NCBI RefSeq assembly: GCF_030435705.1
Contig: NZ_CP129382.1
Coordinates: 2,451,501-2,515,500, forward strand
Direction: 5' to 3'
DNA from: Rhizobium sp. SSA_523
GTDB taxonomy: Bacteria > Pseudomonadota > Alphaproteobacteria > Rhizobiales > Rhizobiaceae
Length of the DNA stretch: 64,000 nt
The notes under the pieces were generated by a model. It had not been told where the DNA came from and did not search any database. It was given only the letters and a program-made list of their open reading frames with translations. Positions 18,345 through 30,445 of this stretch are shown piece by piece. Made by a program: the position numbers and the translations under genes. Each line of letters opens with the position of its first letter. Positions within the stretch are counted from its first letter, which is position 1.

Positions 18345-21341
18345 TCAGCCGCCGAGCGCGTCTTCGAGGAAGGCTTCGAGCTGAGCCAGGTGCTTCGACA
18401 TCAGCCCGGTCGCCGGCGACGCGGCAGCCGGCCGGCCGGTATAGCGGACGCGCTGATACTTGGCATCGATATGCGCCAGCACCCATTCCAGATACGGATC
18501 GATGAAGGCCCAGGCGCCCATGTTCTTCGGCTCTTCCTGGCACCACACCATTTCCGCGTGGCGGAAGCGGGACAGCTCGTTGATGAGCGCCTTGGCCGGG
18601 AACGGATAGAGCTGTTCGATACGCAGCAGGTAGATGTCGTCAATGCCGCGCTTCTCGCGCTCTTCCAGAAGATCGTAATAGACCTTGCCGGTGCACATCA
18701 CGACGCGGCGGATCTTGGCGTCCTTCTGCAGCTTGATCGGACCATCCTTGATAACCTCGGCATCATCCCACAGCAGACGGTGGAAGGAGCTTTCACCGGC
18801 CATCTCCGCAAGCGTCGAGGTGGCCCGCTTGTGGCGCAGCAGCGACTTCGGGGTCATCAGGATCAGCGGCTTGCGGAAATCACGCTTCAGCTGGCGACGC
18901 AGGACATGGAAGTAATTGGCCGGCGTCGTGCAATTGGCGACCTGCATATTGTCTTCGGCGCACAGCTGGAGGAAGCGCTCGAGGCGTGCGGAGGAATGTT
19001 CCGGACCCTGGCCTTCGTAACCATGCGGCAGAAGGCAGACGAGGCCGGACATGCGCAGCCACTTGCGCTCGCCCGACGAGACGAACTGGTCGAAGATGAC
19101 CTGCGCGCCGTTGGCGAAATCGCCGAACTGCGCTTCCCAGAGCGTCAGCGCGTTCGGACGGGCCAGCGAATAGCCGTATTCGAAGCCAAGCACGGCCTCT
19201 TCGGAGAGCATCGAATTGATGACCTCATAGCGCGCCTGGTTGGGAGCCAGATTGGCAAGCGGAATATAGCGATCCTCGGTTTCCTGATCGTAGAGCACCG
19301 AATGACGCTGGGAGAAAGTGCCGCGTTCGCAGTCCTGGCCGGACAGGCGAACCTTGTGGCCCTCGGTCACCAGCGAGCCGAAGGCCAGCGCCTCGGCCAT
19401 GGCCCAGTCGAGGCCTTCGCCTGTTTCGATCATCTGCGCGCGGTTTTCCATGAAGCGCTTGATGGTGCGATGGGCGTTGAAGCCGTCCGGAATGGTCGCC
19501 AGCTTGCGGCCGATCTCCTTCAGGGACTTCATCGGAACGGCCGTCTTGCCGCGGCGCTGTTCGTCGGCATTGTCGGCCGAACGCAGACCCGACCACTGGC
19601 CGTCCAGCCAGTCGGCCTTGTTGGGCTTGTAGCTCTGGCCGGCTTCGAATTCCTGCTCCAGGCGGGCACGCCAGTCGGCCTTCATCTTCTGGAATTCGCC
19701 GTCGGTGATCAGGCCCTCGGAGATCAGCCGCTGGGCGTAAAGCTCGGTCACCGTCTTGTGGCCACGGATGACCTTGTACATCTTCGGCTGGGTGAACGCC
19801 GGCTCGTCGCCTTCGTTATGGCCGAAGCGACGGTAGCAGAACATGTCCACGACAACCGGCTTGTGGAACTTCATCCGGTATTCGGTGGCGATCTTGGCGG
19901 CATAGGTGACCGCTTCCGGATCGTCGCCATTGACGTGGAAGATCGGCGCCTCGATCATCTTGGCCACATCCGAGGGATAGGGCGAAGAGCGCGAGAAGGC
20001 CGGATTGGTCGTGAAGCCGATCTGGTTGTTGATGATGAAATGCATGGTGCCGGCGACGCGGTGGCCGCGCAGGCCGGACAGGCCGAGGATTTCAGCGACC
20101 ACGCCCTGGCCGGCAAATGCCGCATCGCCATGCAGCAGGAGCGGCAGAACCTTGGCGCGCTCCTTCAGCGGCACGATATCGCCTTCCCAGCTCTTGGTCA
20201 GCATGTCCTGCTTGGCGCGGGCCTTGCCCATGACCACCGGATTGACGATCTCGAGATGCGAAGGATTGGCCGTCAGCGACAGGTGCACCTTGTTGCCGTC
20301 GAATTCGCGATCCGAGGAGGCGCCGAGGTGATACTTCACATCGCCCGAGCCTTCGACTTCGTCCGGCTTGAACGAGCCGCCCTTGAACTCGTGGAAGATC
20401 GCCCGGTGCGGCTTGCCCATGACCTGGGAGAGCACGTTCAGGCGGCCGCGATGGGCCATGCCGAAGACGATCTCTTCCAGTCCGTCCTGGCCGCCGCGCT
20501 TGATGATCTGCTCCAGCGCCGGGATCAGCGATTCACCGCCGTCCAGGCCAAAGCGCTTGGTGCCCTTGTATTTGACGTCGATGAACTGCTCGAAGCCTTC
20601 GGCCTCGATCAGCTTGGCAAGGATTGCCTTCTTGCCATTGGCGGTGAATTCGACGCCCTTGTCCGGACCCTCGATGCGCTCCTGGATCCAGGCCTTTTCC
20701 TCCGGGTTGGAGATGTGCATGAATTCGACGCCGAGCGTCGAGCAATAGGTCCGCGTCAGGATGTCGAGCATCTCGCGGATGGTCGCGTATTCCAGGCCGA
20801 GAACATTGTCGATGAAGATCTTGCGGTCGTAATCGGCTTCGGTGAAGCCGTAATTTTCCGGCGACAATTCCTTATAGTCCTCCACCGGCGCCGCAATGCC
20901 CAGCGGATCGAGCTTGGCATGCAGATGCCCGCGCATGCGGAAGGCGCGGATCATCATGATGGCGCGCACGCTGTCGCGCGTCGCCTGCAGCACGGCGGCG
21001 GGATCGAGCGGCTGGCCGGAGGCGGCGGCAGCGGCCTCTGCCTTGGCCTGGACCTTCTTCTCCATCACCTTTTCGACGATGGGCCAATTGCCGTCGAGGG
21101 CCGAGACCAGTTCGCCATTGGCGGGAATGGGCCAGTTCTGACGCTGCCAAGAGGCACCGCGGGCGGCCTTCTTCACATCGTCCGGATTATCGTCCAGCGC
21201 CTTGAAGAAGGACTGCCATTCCGGGCCGACCGCGTTCGGATCTTCCTCATAGCGGGCATACAACTGCTCGATATAGGCAGCATTCGCGCCGTCGAGGAAG
21301 GAGGTGATGAGAAACTGCTCGTTGGCTTCTTGCCGTGCCAT
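18345..21341 (-). CDS. sucA: 2-oxoglutarate dehydrogenase E1 component
   Basis: Thiamine diphosphate-dependent E1 that decarboxylates 2-oxoglutarate and succinylates the E2 lipoyl group. The 998-residue protein has the N-terminal E2-interacting segment (FLDGANAAYIEQLYARYEEDP), the conserved FGMAHRGRLNVL block, the ThDP site GDAAFAGQGVVAE...NNQIGFTT, the DMFCYRRFGHNEGDEP motif and the transketolase-like central region WEAQFGDFANGAQVIFDQF and LPHGYEGQGPEHSSAR. Length fits the family. Downstream is sucB; upstream, after an unusual 186-base gap with a hairpin, is sucD. Confidence 0.98.
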   Translation of the reverse strand: MARQEANEQFLITSFLDGANAAYIEQLYARYEEDPNAVGPEWQSFFKALDDNPDDVKKAARGASWQRQNWPIPANGELVSALDGNWPIVEKVMEKKVQAKAEAAAAASGQPLDPAAVLQATRDSVRAIMMIRAFRMRGHLHAKLDPLGIAAPVEDYKELSPENYGFTEADYDRKIFIDNVLGLEYATIREMLDILTRTYCSTLGVEFMHISNPEEKAWIQERIEGPDKGVEFTANGKKAILAKLIEAEGFEQFIDVKYKGTKRFGLDGGESLIPALEQIIKRGGQDGLEEIVFGMAHRGRLNVLSQVMGKPHRAIFHEFKGGSFKPDEVEGSGDVKYHLGASSDREFDGNKVHLSLTANPSHLEIVNPVVMGKARAKQDMLTKSWEGDIVPLKERAKVLPLLLHGDAAFAGQGVVAEILGLSGLRGHRVAGTMHFIINNQIGFTTNPAFSRSSPYPSDVAKMIEAPIFHVNGDDPEAVTYAAKIATEYRMKFHKPVVVDMFCYRRFGHNEGDEPAFTQPKMYKVIRGHKTVTELYAQRLISEGLITDGEFQKMKADWRARLEQEFEAGQSYKPNKADWLDGQWSGLRSADNADEQRRGKTAVPMKSLKEIGRKLATIPDGFNAHRTIKRFMENRAQMIETGEGLDWAMAEALAFGSLVTEGHKVRLSGQDCERGTFSQRHSVLYDQETEDRYIPLANLAPNQARYEVINSMLSEEAVLGFEYGYSLARPNALTLWEAQFGDFANGAQVIFDQFVSSGERKWLRMSGLVCLLPHGYEGQGPEHSSARLERFLQLCAEDNMQVANCTTPANYFHVLRRQLKRDFRKPLILMTPKSLLRHKRATSTLAEMAGESSFHRLLWDDAEVIKDGPIKLQKDAKIRRVVMCTGKVYYDLLEEREKRGIDDIYLLRIEQLYPFPAKALINELSRFRHAEMVWCQEEPKNMGAWAFIDPYLEWVLAHIDAKYQRVRYTGRPAAASPATGLMSKHLAQLEAFLEDALGG

Positions 21342-21464
21342 GGTGCATCCGCGGACGTGTCTGCCCGCCTCCTGACGTCAATGTAAGGCCGGATCTTGCA
21401 AGCGCCGACCATCGCTTTCAGTCTCGTGCTGTCCGCGGGCCAACCGGCCCTCAGGTGCGGCAGC

Positions 21465-21496
21465 GGCAGGCGAACCGTGTGGCGGGTTCGCCTGCC
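21465..21496. promoter_or_regulatory. Strong hairpin in the sucD-sucA gap
   Basis: GGCAGGCGAACC pairs perfectly with GGTTCGCCTGCC over 12 bp around an 8-base loop, in the only long gap of the operon. Neither strand has a proper T run after it, so it looks more like an mRNA-processing or stabilising hairpin, or a partial attenuator, than a simple terminator. Confidence 0.5.
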
Positions 21497-21527
21497 CTTC
21501 AATCGCGTATCAGCGCGTAATGTGGCG

Positions 21528-22430
21528 TCAGCCCTTCAGGACTTCAACCAGCGTCTTGCCGAGGCGGGCCGGCGACGGCGAAACCTTGATGCCGGCCGCT
21601 TCCATGGCCGCGATCTTGGATTCCGCATCGCCCTTGCCGCCGGAGACGACGGCGCCGGCATGGCCCATGGTGCGGCCCTTGGGAGCCGTGCGTCCGGCGA
21701 TGAAGCCGGCCATCGGCTTGCGGCGGCCTTTTCTGGCTTCGTCGATCAGGAACTGCGCTGCATCTTCTTCGGCCGAACCGCCGATTTCGCCGATCATGAT
21801 GATCGAGGTCGTCGCTTCGTCGGCCAGGAACATTTCCAAGACGTCGATGAATTCCGTTCCCTTGACCGGATCGCCGCCAATGCCGACGGCGGTTGTCTGG
21901 CCGAGGCCTTCATTCGAGGTCTGGAACACGGCCTCATAGGTCAAGGTTCCCGAGCGCGACACGATGCCCACCGAACCCTTGCGGAAGATCGAGCCCGGCA
22001 TGATGCCGATCTTGCATTCTTCCGGCGTCAGGATGCCCGGGCAGTTCGGGCCGAGCAGGCGCGACTTCGACCGGTCGAGCCTTGCCTTCACGCGCACCAT
22101 GTCCATCACCGGGATACCCTCGGTGATGCAGGTGATGAACGGGATCTCGGCGTCGATGGCCTCGATGATGGCGTCCGCAGCACCGGCCGGCGGGACATAG
22201 ATCACGCTTGCATCGGCACCGGTCTTGTCCTTGGCTTCCGCAACCGACGCGAAGATCGGCAGGCTTTCACCCTTGGAACCAGTCCAGGTTTCGCCGCCCT
22301 TCTTCGGATGGATGCCGCCGACCATCTGCGTGCCGTAATAGGCAAGCGCCTGTTCGGTGTGGAAGGTGCCGGTCTTGCCGGTCAGACCCTGAACCAGGAT
22401 CTTAGTGTTCTTGTTGACGAGAATGGACAT
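21528..22430 (-). CDS. sucD: Succinyl-CoA synthetase subunit alpha
   Basis: Alpha subunit of ADP-forming succinate-CoA ligase, which binds CoA and carries the phosphohistidine. The 300-residue protein begins [29 protein letters not shown], has the CoA-binding [10 protein letters not shown] and [17 protein letters not shown] blocks, the ligase signature [20 protein letters not shown], and the phosphorylated His in [17 protein letters not shown]. The start is clear because the upstream frame runs back into sucC. It follows sucC by 19 bases. Confidence 0.97.
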   Translation of the reverse strand: MSILVNKNTKILVQGLTGKTGTFHTEQALAYYGTQMVGGIHPKKGGETWTGSKGESLPIFASVAEAKDKTGADASVIYVPPAGAADAIIEAIDAEIPFITCITEGIPVMDMVRVKARLDRSKSRLLGPNCPGILTPEECKIGIMPGSIFRKGSVGIVSRSGTLTYEAVFQTSNEGLGQTTAVGIGGDPVKGTEFIDVLEMFLADEATTSIIMIGEIGGSAEEDAAQFLIDEARKGRRKPMAGFIAGRTAPKGRTMGHAGAVVSGGKGDAESKIAAMEAAGIKVSPSPARLGKTLVEVLKG

Positions 22431-22449
22431 TGTTTTACGGTCCTTCCGA

Positions 22450-23643
<1,194 letters not shown>

Positions 23644-23689
23644 CGTCTGGTCCTTGGATCTGGCCCTGGGCTTTCGCCCGGCGGCGCGA

Positions 23690-24748
<1,059 letters not shown>

Positions 24749-24792
24749 TTATTTCCGGTCGAACAAATTCAAACGGTTAGATGTCACAATTC

Positions 24793-24806
24793 TTACGTAA
24801 ACGTAA
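24793..24806. promoter_or_regulatory. Candidate operator palindrome upstream of mdh
   Basis: TTACGT and ACGTAA flank a two-base AA spacer in the AT-rich gap between zapE and mdh. The site is 140 bases before mdh, in the region that must hold the promoter of the TCA operon. No regulator is identified. Confidence 0.4.
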
Positions 24807-24826
24807 ATATTCCTGTCGGATTTCTG

Positions 24827-25993
24827 TCACAAATCAGCGCGCTTTTGCTTGTGCGCCGCCAGATAATCGGCGCTTCGCATTTCGAACAGGCGAGATATGG
24901 TTCGGTCGAACTCGAAACCTTCCGTTCCCCGCTTTTCCGTGAGCAGGTCATCCGGCGGGGCGGCCGCACTGATGAAGACGCGTACGCTTTTATCATAGAA
25001 GGCGTCGATGAGGTTGATGAAGCGCTTGGTCTGGTTGCGCTTGTCGGGTCCTATCAACGGTACATTCTCGACGAAGACGAGATCGAAGCGCGCCGCGATC
25101 TCCAGATAATCCGCCGCCCCGAGCGGCTTTTCGCACAGATCGGAGAACTGGAAGCGCGCTGCACGCCCCGCCGCACAAGGCACGGCGATGCTGCGGCCTT
25201 TGCGGGGGATTTCCATGGGCGCGCATTTGGCGCCGTCGGTCAGCTGATGCCAGGCATTCTCCATGGAGATTTCCGTCTGCCCCCCGAGCGGCGTCAGGTA
25301 GACCGGCAGGCTAGCCAGCTTTTCCATCCGGTAATCGGTCGGCGAATCGAGGCTCGTCACATCCACATAGCGCTTCAGCAAGGCAATGAAGGGCAAAAAC
25401 AGGCTGCGGTTCAGACCGTCGCGATAGAGATTGTCCGGCGCGACATTCGAGGTGGTGACCAGGACGCAGCCGAGCTCGAAGAGTTCGGTGAAGAGGCGAC
25501 CCAGGATCATCGCATCCGCAATATCGGTGACAGAGAACTCGTCGAAGCACAGGAGTTCGGCCTCGGCGAAAAGGGCGGCGGCAACCGGCGGCACGGGATC
25601 GGCCTGCTTGGTCTCGCCGGCCTTGAGCTTCTGCCGGTGCGCGTGGATACGGCCGTGTACATCGGCCATGAATTCGTGGAAGTGGCAGCGCCGCTTGCGG
25701 GCCACATTGGCCTTGGCGAAGAACATGTCCATCAGCATGGTCTTGCCGCGCCCGACGGAGCCGTGGATGTAAAGCCCGCGAATGGCGGCGCCGTTGCGCT
25801 TGTTGCGCTTGGCAAAGAGCCAGCCCAGGGCGCTGGTCTTCTTCGCCGGAACCCGTTCACGCAGCTCAGCCAGCACATGATCGAGCTTGGCGGCCACCGC
25901 CATTTGCGCCTTGTCCATCTGCAGGGCGCCGGACGCAGTCAGCGAGACCAGTTCATCGCTGACGCTGTTATTGTAATCGGGAAGCTTGGCCAT
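24827..25993 (-). CDS. zapE: Cell division protein ZapE (AFG1-like ATPase)
   Basis: AAA-type ATPase of the AFG1/LACE1 family; in E. coli ZapE acts at the division ring under stress. The 388-residue protein has the Walker A GLYIHGSVGRGKTMLMDMFF near residues 93-112, the HFHEFMADVHGRIHAHR motif, Walker B LLCFDEFSVTDIADAMILGRLF, the sensor VTTSNVAPDNLYRDGLNRSLFLPFI and the C-terminal RFINLIDAFYDKSVRVFISAAAPPDDL. Length matches the family. It is the gene upstream of mdh on the same strand, separated by an AT-rich 174-base gap. Confidence 0.94.
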   Translation of the reverse strand: MAKLPDYNNSVSDELVSLTASGALQMDKAQMAVAAKLDHVLAELRERVPAKKTSALGWLFAKRNKRNGAAIRGLYIHGSVGRGKTMLMDMFFAKANVARKRRCHFHEFMADVHGRIHAHRQKLKAGETKQADPVPPVAAALFAEAELLCFDEFSVTDIADAMILGRLFTELFELGCVLVTTSNVAPDNLYRDGLNRSLFLPFIALLKRYVDVTSLDSPTDYRMEKLASLPVYLTPLGGQTEISMENAWHQLTDGAKCAPMEIPRKGRSIAVPCAAGRAARFQFSDLCEKPLGAADYLEIAARFDLVFVENVPLIGPDKRNQTKRFINLIDAFYDKSVRVFISAAAPPDDLLTEKRGTEGFEFDRTISRLFEMRSADYLAAHKQKRADL

Positions 25994-26107
25994 GGGCCAT
26001 CCTGTGCACGGGTGCGCGCCGGTAGAAGAAGGCCTTCGTGCAGAAAGGCAGTCACGTCGTTCATGCTTGCGTGCACGAGGCTATTGTGGATGCAGCATCT
26101 ATCCCAC

Positions 26108-26123
26108 GGCGGCCGAAGCCGCC
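26108..26123 (-). terminator. UUCG-tetraloop hairpin behind the Omp19-like gene
   Basis: On the minus strand GGCGGC-TTCG-GCCGCC forms a very stable tetraloop hairpin 15 bases past the lipoprotein gene stop. There is no T run, so termination may be incomplete or the hairpin may protect the mRNA end. Confidence 0.45.
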
Positions 26124-26138
26124 TTCCGGATCACTGCA

Positions 26139-26675
26139 CTAGCGGGAAAGGCTGATCTGCTGGCCGGAGGCCGTCGTTCCGTCGAAACGGGTGTCGCCGC
26201 TCTTGTAGACCCGGCCGACGACATCGCCATTGCGGTTCTTGAAGAGGACAGTCTTGCCGCTGACTTCCCACGAGCCCATGCTGGTGAGCTCGCCGGCGCA
26301 GCCGCGCGTTCCGCCACGGGACCCGCTGCCGAGATTGGTGAGGGTGAGGAACATGTCGCAGCTCGCTCCGGCATTGGAGACGCGCCAATTGCCGACCATG
26401 GATTCCTTCGTCACGTCGAGAGCCGTTGCAGGCGCATCGGTGGATCCGGGCGGCAGGGAGGCTACGGCGGTATTGCCGGTCGCAGGCGCAGCCGGGAATT
26501 GCGAGGCATCGCCTGCTCCGGGCGGCGGGAGCTGGCCCGACTGGACCGATGGTACCGGCTGCGGCTGCAGGGGCGCAGGAGACGGAAGATCGGAGTAAGG
26601 GTTGTAAGAAGTCCTCTGGCACCCCGCCAGGGACATCGCGACCACTACGCCGGTCACCACTAATCTGAACTGCAT
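26139..26675 (-). CDS. Outer-membrane lipoprotein with AprI/Inh protease-inhibitor domain, Omp19-like
   Basis: Predicted lipoprotein of 178 residues. It has a signal peptide ending in the lipobox LAGC (Cys near residue 19), a Pro/Gln/Ala-rich linker to about residue 92, and a C-terminal domain of about 85 residues ([24 protein letters not shown]...[42 protein letters not shown]) with two cysteines, matching the AprI/Inh inhibitor fold found in Brucella Omp19. That protein is an established protease-inhibiting lipoprotein; inhibition by this one is inferred. The ATG at 26675 has GGGAG seven bases upstream; two start codons just before it are alternatives. Confidence 0.85.
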   Translation of the reverse strand: MQFRLVVTGVVVAMSLAGCQRTSYNPYSDLPSPAPLQPQPVPSVQSGQLPPPGAGDASQFPAAPATGNTAVASLPPGSTDAPATALDVTKESMVGNWRVSNAGASCDMFLTLTNLGSGSRGGTRGCAGELTSMGSWEVSGKTVLFKNRNGDVVGRVYKSGDTRFDGTTASGQQISLSR

Positions 26676-26854
26676 CATCAAGCTCCCACTATCCGCTTTG
26701 CCCGCACGACGCGCATGCCTGTTCCAGAATTACCGTCAAAGGGCGCGCCAAATCAAGCCATTGAACCGAACCTGTCCGATTTCAAGACCGAACCCGCGCA
26801 AATGGATCATGTCTGCGCGAGGTCAAGGGCGTCTTTTGACCGGGAGGGTGCGGG

Positions 26855-27634
26855 TCAGACGCGCCGCTCCACCATCATCTTCTTGATTTCCGCGATCGCC
26901 TTGGCCGGATTAAGACCCTTCGGACAGGTCTGCGCACAATTCATGATCGTGTGGCAGCGATAGAGGCGGAAGGGATCTTCCAGATTGTCGAGCCGCTCGC
27001 CTTTGGCTTCGTCGCGGCTGTCGATCAACCAGCGATAGGCCTGCAGGAGAACGGCCGGGCCAAGATAGCGATCGCCGTTCCACCAGTAGCTGGGACAGGA
27101 GGTGGAGCAGCAAGCGCACAGGATGCACTCATACAGCCCGTCGAGCTTCATGCGGTCTTCGTGGCTCTGCTTCCATTCCTTGGCCGGCGTCGGGGAGACG
27201 GTCTTCAGCCAGGGCTCGATGGAGCGGTGCTGGGCGTAGAAATTCGTCAGGTCCGGAACCAGATCCTTGACCACCGGCATGTGCGGCAGCGGGTAGACCT
27301 TGACCGTGCCGGTCACGTCATCCATGCCCTTGGTGCAGGCCAGCGTGTTGGCCCCATCGATATTCATGGCACAGGAGCCGCAAATGCCTTCGCGGCAGGA
27401 GCGGCGCAGCGTCAGCGTGGGATCGATCTTGTTCTTGATGTAGAGAAGGCCGTCCAGCACCATCGGACCGCAATCGTCGATATCGACGAAATAGGTATCG
27501 ATGCGCGGATTGTGGCCGTCATCCGGATTCCAGCGGTAGATGCGGAATTCGCGAACATTCTGGGCTCCGGTCGGCTTGGGCCAGACCTTGCCTTCGGTCA
27601 TTTTCGAGTTCTTGGGGAGAGCAAGTTCAACCAT
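26855..27634 (-). CDS. sdhB: Succinate dehydrogenase iron-sulfur subunit
   Basis: Carries the three Fe-S clusters that pass electrons from SdhA to the quinone site. In 259 residues the [2Fe-2S] ligands lie in [22 protein letters not shown] and the [4Fe-4S] and [3Fe-4S] ligands in [16 protein letters not shown] and [17 protein letters not shown]. The start [11 protein letters not shown] is usual for rhizobia. The first eight bases overlap the end of a glycosyltransferase gene, so its ribosome site lies inside that gene and its translation is probably coupled to it. The sdh order here is C-D-A-(GT25)-B. Confidence 0.97.
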   Translation of the reverse strand: MVELALPKNSKMTEGKVWPKPTGAQNVREFRIYRWNPDDGHNPRIDTYFVDIDDCGPMVLDGLLYIKNKIDPTLTLRRSCREGICGSCAMNIDGANTLACTKGMDDVTGTVKVYPLPHMPVVKDLVPDLTNFYAQHRSIEPWLKTVSPTPAKEWKQSHEDRMKLDGLYECILCACCSTSCPSYWWNGDRYLGPAVLLQAYRWLIDSRDEAKGERLDNLEDPFRLYRCHTIMNCAQTCPKGLNPAKAIAEIKKMMVERRV

Positions 27635-28595
27635 TGCTGGACCTTTGATCCTCGGCGGTCACCGCCGTTCTGTTTCCTAGGTTATAATCATCCGGCACCC
27701 ACGGCGCCATGGTTGCAGTCAAAAGAGCGTGAGGCCGTCCCTCGCAAGCCGACCACAGAAGCGACAGACGCTCCATCCCGCGGCGCAGCGCCATCAACAG
27801 GCCGCGAAAGGGCGGCCGCCGACCATGCACCTGCTTGGCGGCCCGATCGGTGGCAATCACGCTTGCCGCGCCGGACTGCATCGCCACGAAGGGCGCCACA
27901 TCGGCAACCCTCAGCCCGTGCCAGGACGGCGCCCAGAGAAAATCGTCCACCGGGATCAGCGCCTTGTCGATCCTGGCCAGCAACGTCTCGGCAGCTGCCC
28001 GCGTGATGAGATAGGCCGCCGCACCCGAGACGGGCCGCAGGGACCGCACGAGAAGGCGATCCGCAACGGGCCGCAGCGGCAGGACCTTGCGGCCTCCCGC
28101 TCGGCGAATGCCTTCCAGCTTCACAATATCGGCCGGAAATCCACCTTTCAGAAGATCGGCCACCACCGCCTCGAAATTCGACAGCGGCACGGCATCGTCT
28201 TCAAGGATGATGGCGCAGGCGAAATCGCTTGCGACGACCTCGCGCCAGGCGAGCACGTGGCTGGCAAGGCAGGCCTCCTCGGTCAGCATGAACAGCCTGT
28301 TTCGATGCGCATTCCATCCCAGCGCCTGCGGCGGGTTTTCCAGCGCCTGCGGCGGGCTTTCATGCGCCGGCAGCGGGATGGCGAGCGCGGTCTCGCGAAC
28401 CGCCAGCACCGCCTGCGCGTCGTGGCGCGCATCGACCGCCCTCACCCGCTGAAGCGGCCAGGGAAGATTGCCGAACCCATGTTCGATATGCGCCCAACGA
28501 TCGGCGGACCGATCAAGATTAATGGCAAACAGGCCGAGCGGCCTCCCCCCGGGAGCGATTGTCGTCGCATCGATATGGGAGACCGCCATGTTCAT
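27627..28595 (-). CDS. Glycosyltransferase family 25 protein
   Basis: Predicted LPS-type glycosyltransferase (GT25), 322 residues. The N-terminal [15 protein letters not shown] and the [10 protein letters not shown] segment match the family start. [30 protein letters not shown] holds the metal-binding Asp pair, and [19 protein letters not shown] plus PVDDFLW the sugar-site blocks. No membrane segment. GT25 enzymes usually add galactose or related sugars to lipo-oligosaccharide; the substrate here is unknown. It begins two bases after the sdhA stop and overlaps sdhB by eight bases, so it is physically part of the sdh transcript. A seven-residue duplication ([14 protein letters not shown]) sits near residues 80-93. 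The base use does not stand out from the neighbours. Confidence 0.87.
   Translation of the reverse strand: MNMAVSHIDATTIAPGGRPLGLFAINLDRSADRWAHIEHGFGNLPWPLQRVRAVDARHDAQAVLAVRETALAIPLPAHESPPQALENPPQALGWNAHRNRLFMLTEEACLASHVLAWREVVASDFACAIILEDDAVPLSNFEAVVADLLKGGFPADIVKLEGIRRAGGRKVLPLRPVADRLLVRSLRPVSGAAAYLITRAAAETLLARIDKALIPVDDFLWAPSWHGLRVADVAPFVAMQSGAASVIATDRAAKQVHGRRPPFRGLLMALRRGMERLSLLWSACEGRPHALLTATMAPWVPDDYNLGNRTAVTAEDQRSSNG
28320..28361. repeat. 21-bp tandem duplication inside the GT25 gene
   Basis: Two adjacent 21-base copies differing at one position (CAGCGCCTGCGGCGGG followed by TTTTC or CTTTC) encode the seven-residue repeat [14 protein letters not shown]. The near identity suggests a recent slippage event in the frame. 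Confidence 0.8.
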
Positions 28596-28597
28596 CG

Positions 28598-30439
28598 TCA
28601 GTACACGCGAGCCTTGGGCTCGATCTTGACCGGATCGATACCTTCGGCAATCAGATCGGTGTGAACCGGGCGGTAGTCGAGCTTGACGTCGCCGTCATCG
28701 CCGACCCAGGCCAGCGTGTGCTTGCGCCAGTTCTCGTCGTCACGACCGCTCATCGGGCCATCCTTGAAGTCTTCACGTGCATGGGCGCCCCGGCTTTCCT
28801 TGCGGGCCTCGGCGCTGAAGACAGTGGTGATGGCATTGGCCATGAGGTTCTGCAGTTCCAGCGTTTCCACCAGATCGGAATTCCAGATCATCGACCGGTC
28901 GGTGACCTTGATATCCTTCATCTCGCCCCAGATGGACGAGAGGCGCTGGCATCCGCTTTCCAGCGATTCCTGGGTGCGGAATACGGCTGCATCTTCCTGC
29001 ATGGCGCGCTGCATCTTGTCGCGCAGCACCGCGGTCGGCGTGCCGCCGGCGGCATGGCGCAGGCTGTCAAACCGATCCATGATCCTGTCGCAGGCCGCCG
29101 TATTGAGTGCCGGCACCGGCTCGTCGCGATTGACGACCTGGCCGGCGCGGATTGCAGCGGCGCGGCCGAACACCACGAGGTCGATCAGCGAATTTGAGCC
29201 CAGCCGGTTTGCGCCGTGCACCGAGGCGCAGCCCGCTTCGCCCACCGCCATCAGGCCCGGCAGCAGCCGCTCCGGATTGGCGCTATCGGCGTTCAGCACT
29301 TCGCCCCAGTAATTGGTGGGAATGCCGCCCATGTTGTAATGGACCGTCGGCAGGACCGGGATCGGTTCGCGCGTGACATCGACGCCGGCGAAAATCTTCG
29401 CGCTCTCGGAAATGCCGGGCAGGCGCTCATGCAGCACGGCCGGATCCAGATGGTCGAGATGCAGGAAGATATGGTCCTTGTTCTTGCCGACGCCGCGTCC
29501 TTCGCGAATTTCGAGCGTCATGCAGCGGGATACGACATCGCGCGAGGCCAGATCCTTGGCGGAAGGCGCATAGCGTTCCATGAAACGCTCGCCTTCGGAA
29601 TTGACGAGATAGCCGCCTTCGCCGCGGGCGCCTTCGGTGATCAGACAGCCGGACCCGTAAATGCCGGTCGGGTGGAACTGGACGAATTCCATATCCTGCA
29701 GCGGCAGGCCGGCACGCGCCACCATGCCGCCACCGTCTCCGGTGCAGGTATGGGCAGAGGTTGCCGAGAAATAGGCGCGGCCATAGCCGCCGGTGGCCAG
29801 CACCACCATCTTGGCGGCAAAGCGGTGAATGGTCCCGTCGTCGAGATTCCAGGCCACGACGCCGGTGCAACGGCCATCGTCGGACATGATCAGGTCGATG
29901 GCGAAATATTCGATGAAGAATTCGGCATTGTTCTTCAGCGACTGGCCGTAAAGCGTATGCAGAATCGCATGGCCGGTCCGGTCGGCGGCGGCGCAGGTGC
30001 GCTGCACGGGCGGGCCGGCGCCAAAATTCTGCATATGACCGCCGAATGGCCGCTGATAGATCTTGCCCTCTTCGTTACGGGAGAAGGGCACGCCGTAATG
30101 CTCGAGCTCATAGACCGCCTTCGGCGCTTCCATGACCATGTATTGCATGGCGTCCACGTCGCCCAGCCAGTCGGAGCCCTTGACCGTATCGTAAAGGTGC
30201 CACTGCCAGCTGTCCGGCGTCATGTTCTGCAGCGAGGCGGCAATGCCGCCCTGGGCTGCAACGGTATGGGAACGCGTGGGGAAAACCTTGGTGATGCAGG
30301 CTGTCTTGAAGCCCTGCTCGGCCATGCCGAGTGTCGCGCGAAGGCCCGCGCCGCCAGCCCCGACGACGATGACATCGTAGGAATGGTCGACATAGGTATA
30401 GGCCTTGCCGGTCTGCGCAATGGGAGTGATCGATGCCAT
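28598..30439 (-). CDS. sdhA: Succinate dehydrogenase flavoprotein subunit
   Basis: Oxidises succinate to fumarate with covalently bound FAD. In 613 residues there is the FAD-binding [21 protein letters not shown], the flavinylated His in [17 protein letters not shown], the substrate-site [21 protein letters not shown] with the catalytic Arg region, [17 protein letters not shown], and the C-terminal capping region [24 protein letters not shown]. It lies six bases behind sdhD. Confidence 0.98.
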   Translation of the reverse strand: MASITPIAQTGKAYTYVDHSYDVIVVGAGGAGLRATLGMAEQGFKTACITKVFPTRSHTVAAQGGIAASLQNMTPDSWQWHLYDTVKGSDWLGDVDAMQYMVMEAPKAVYELEHYGVPFSRNEEGKIYQRPFGGHMQNFGAGPPVQRTCAAADRTGHAILHTLYGQSLKNNAEFFIEYFAIDLIMSDDGRCTGVVAWNLDDGTIHRFAAKMVVLATGGYGRAYFSATSAHTCTGDGGGMVARAGLPLQDMEFVQFHPTGIYGSGCLITEGARGEGGYLVNSEGERFMERYAPSAKDLASRDVVSRCMTLEIREGRGVGKNKDHIFLHLDHLDPAVLHERLPGISESAKIFAGVDVTREPIPVLPTVHYNMGGIPTNYWGEVLNADSANPERLLPGLMAVGEAGCASVHGANRLGSNSLIDLVVFGRAAAIRAGQVVNRDEPVPALNTAACDRIMDRFDSLRHAAGGTPTAVLRDKMQRAMQEDAAVFRTQESLESGCQRLSSIWGEMKDIKVTDRSMIWNSDLVETLELQNLMANAITTVFSAEARKESRGAHAREDFKDGPMSGRDDENWRKHTLAWVGDDGDVKLDYRPVHTDLIAEGIDPVKIEPKARVY

Positions 30440-30445
30440 GGAATA

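Noticed and set aside
18390..21386. Plus-strand open frame of nearly 1000 codons opposite sucA
   Set aside because: It is an antisense shadow of the strongly recognised 2-oxoglutarate dehydrogenase gene.
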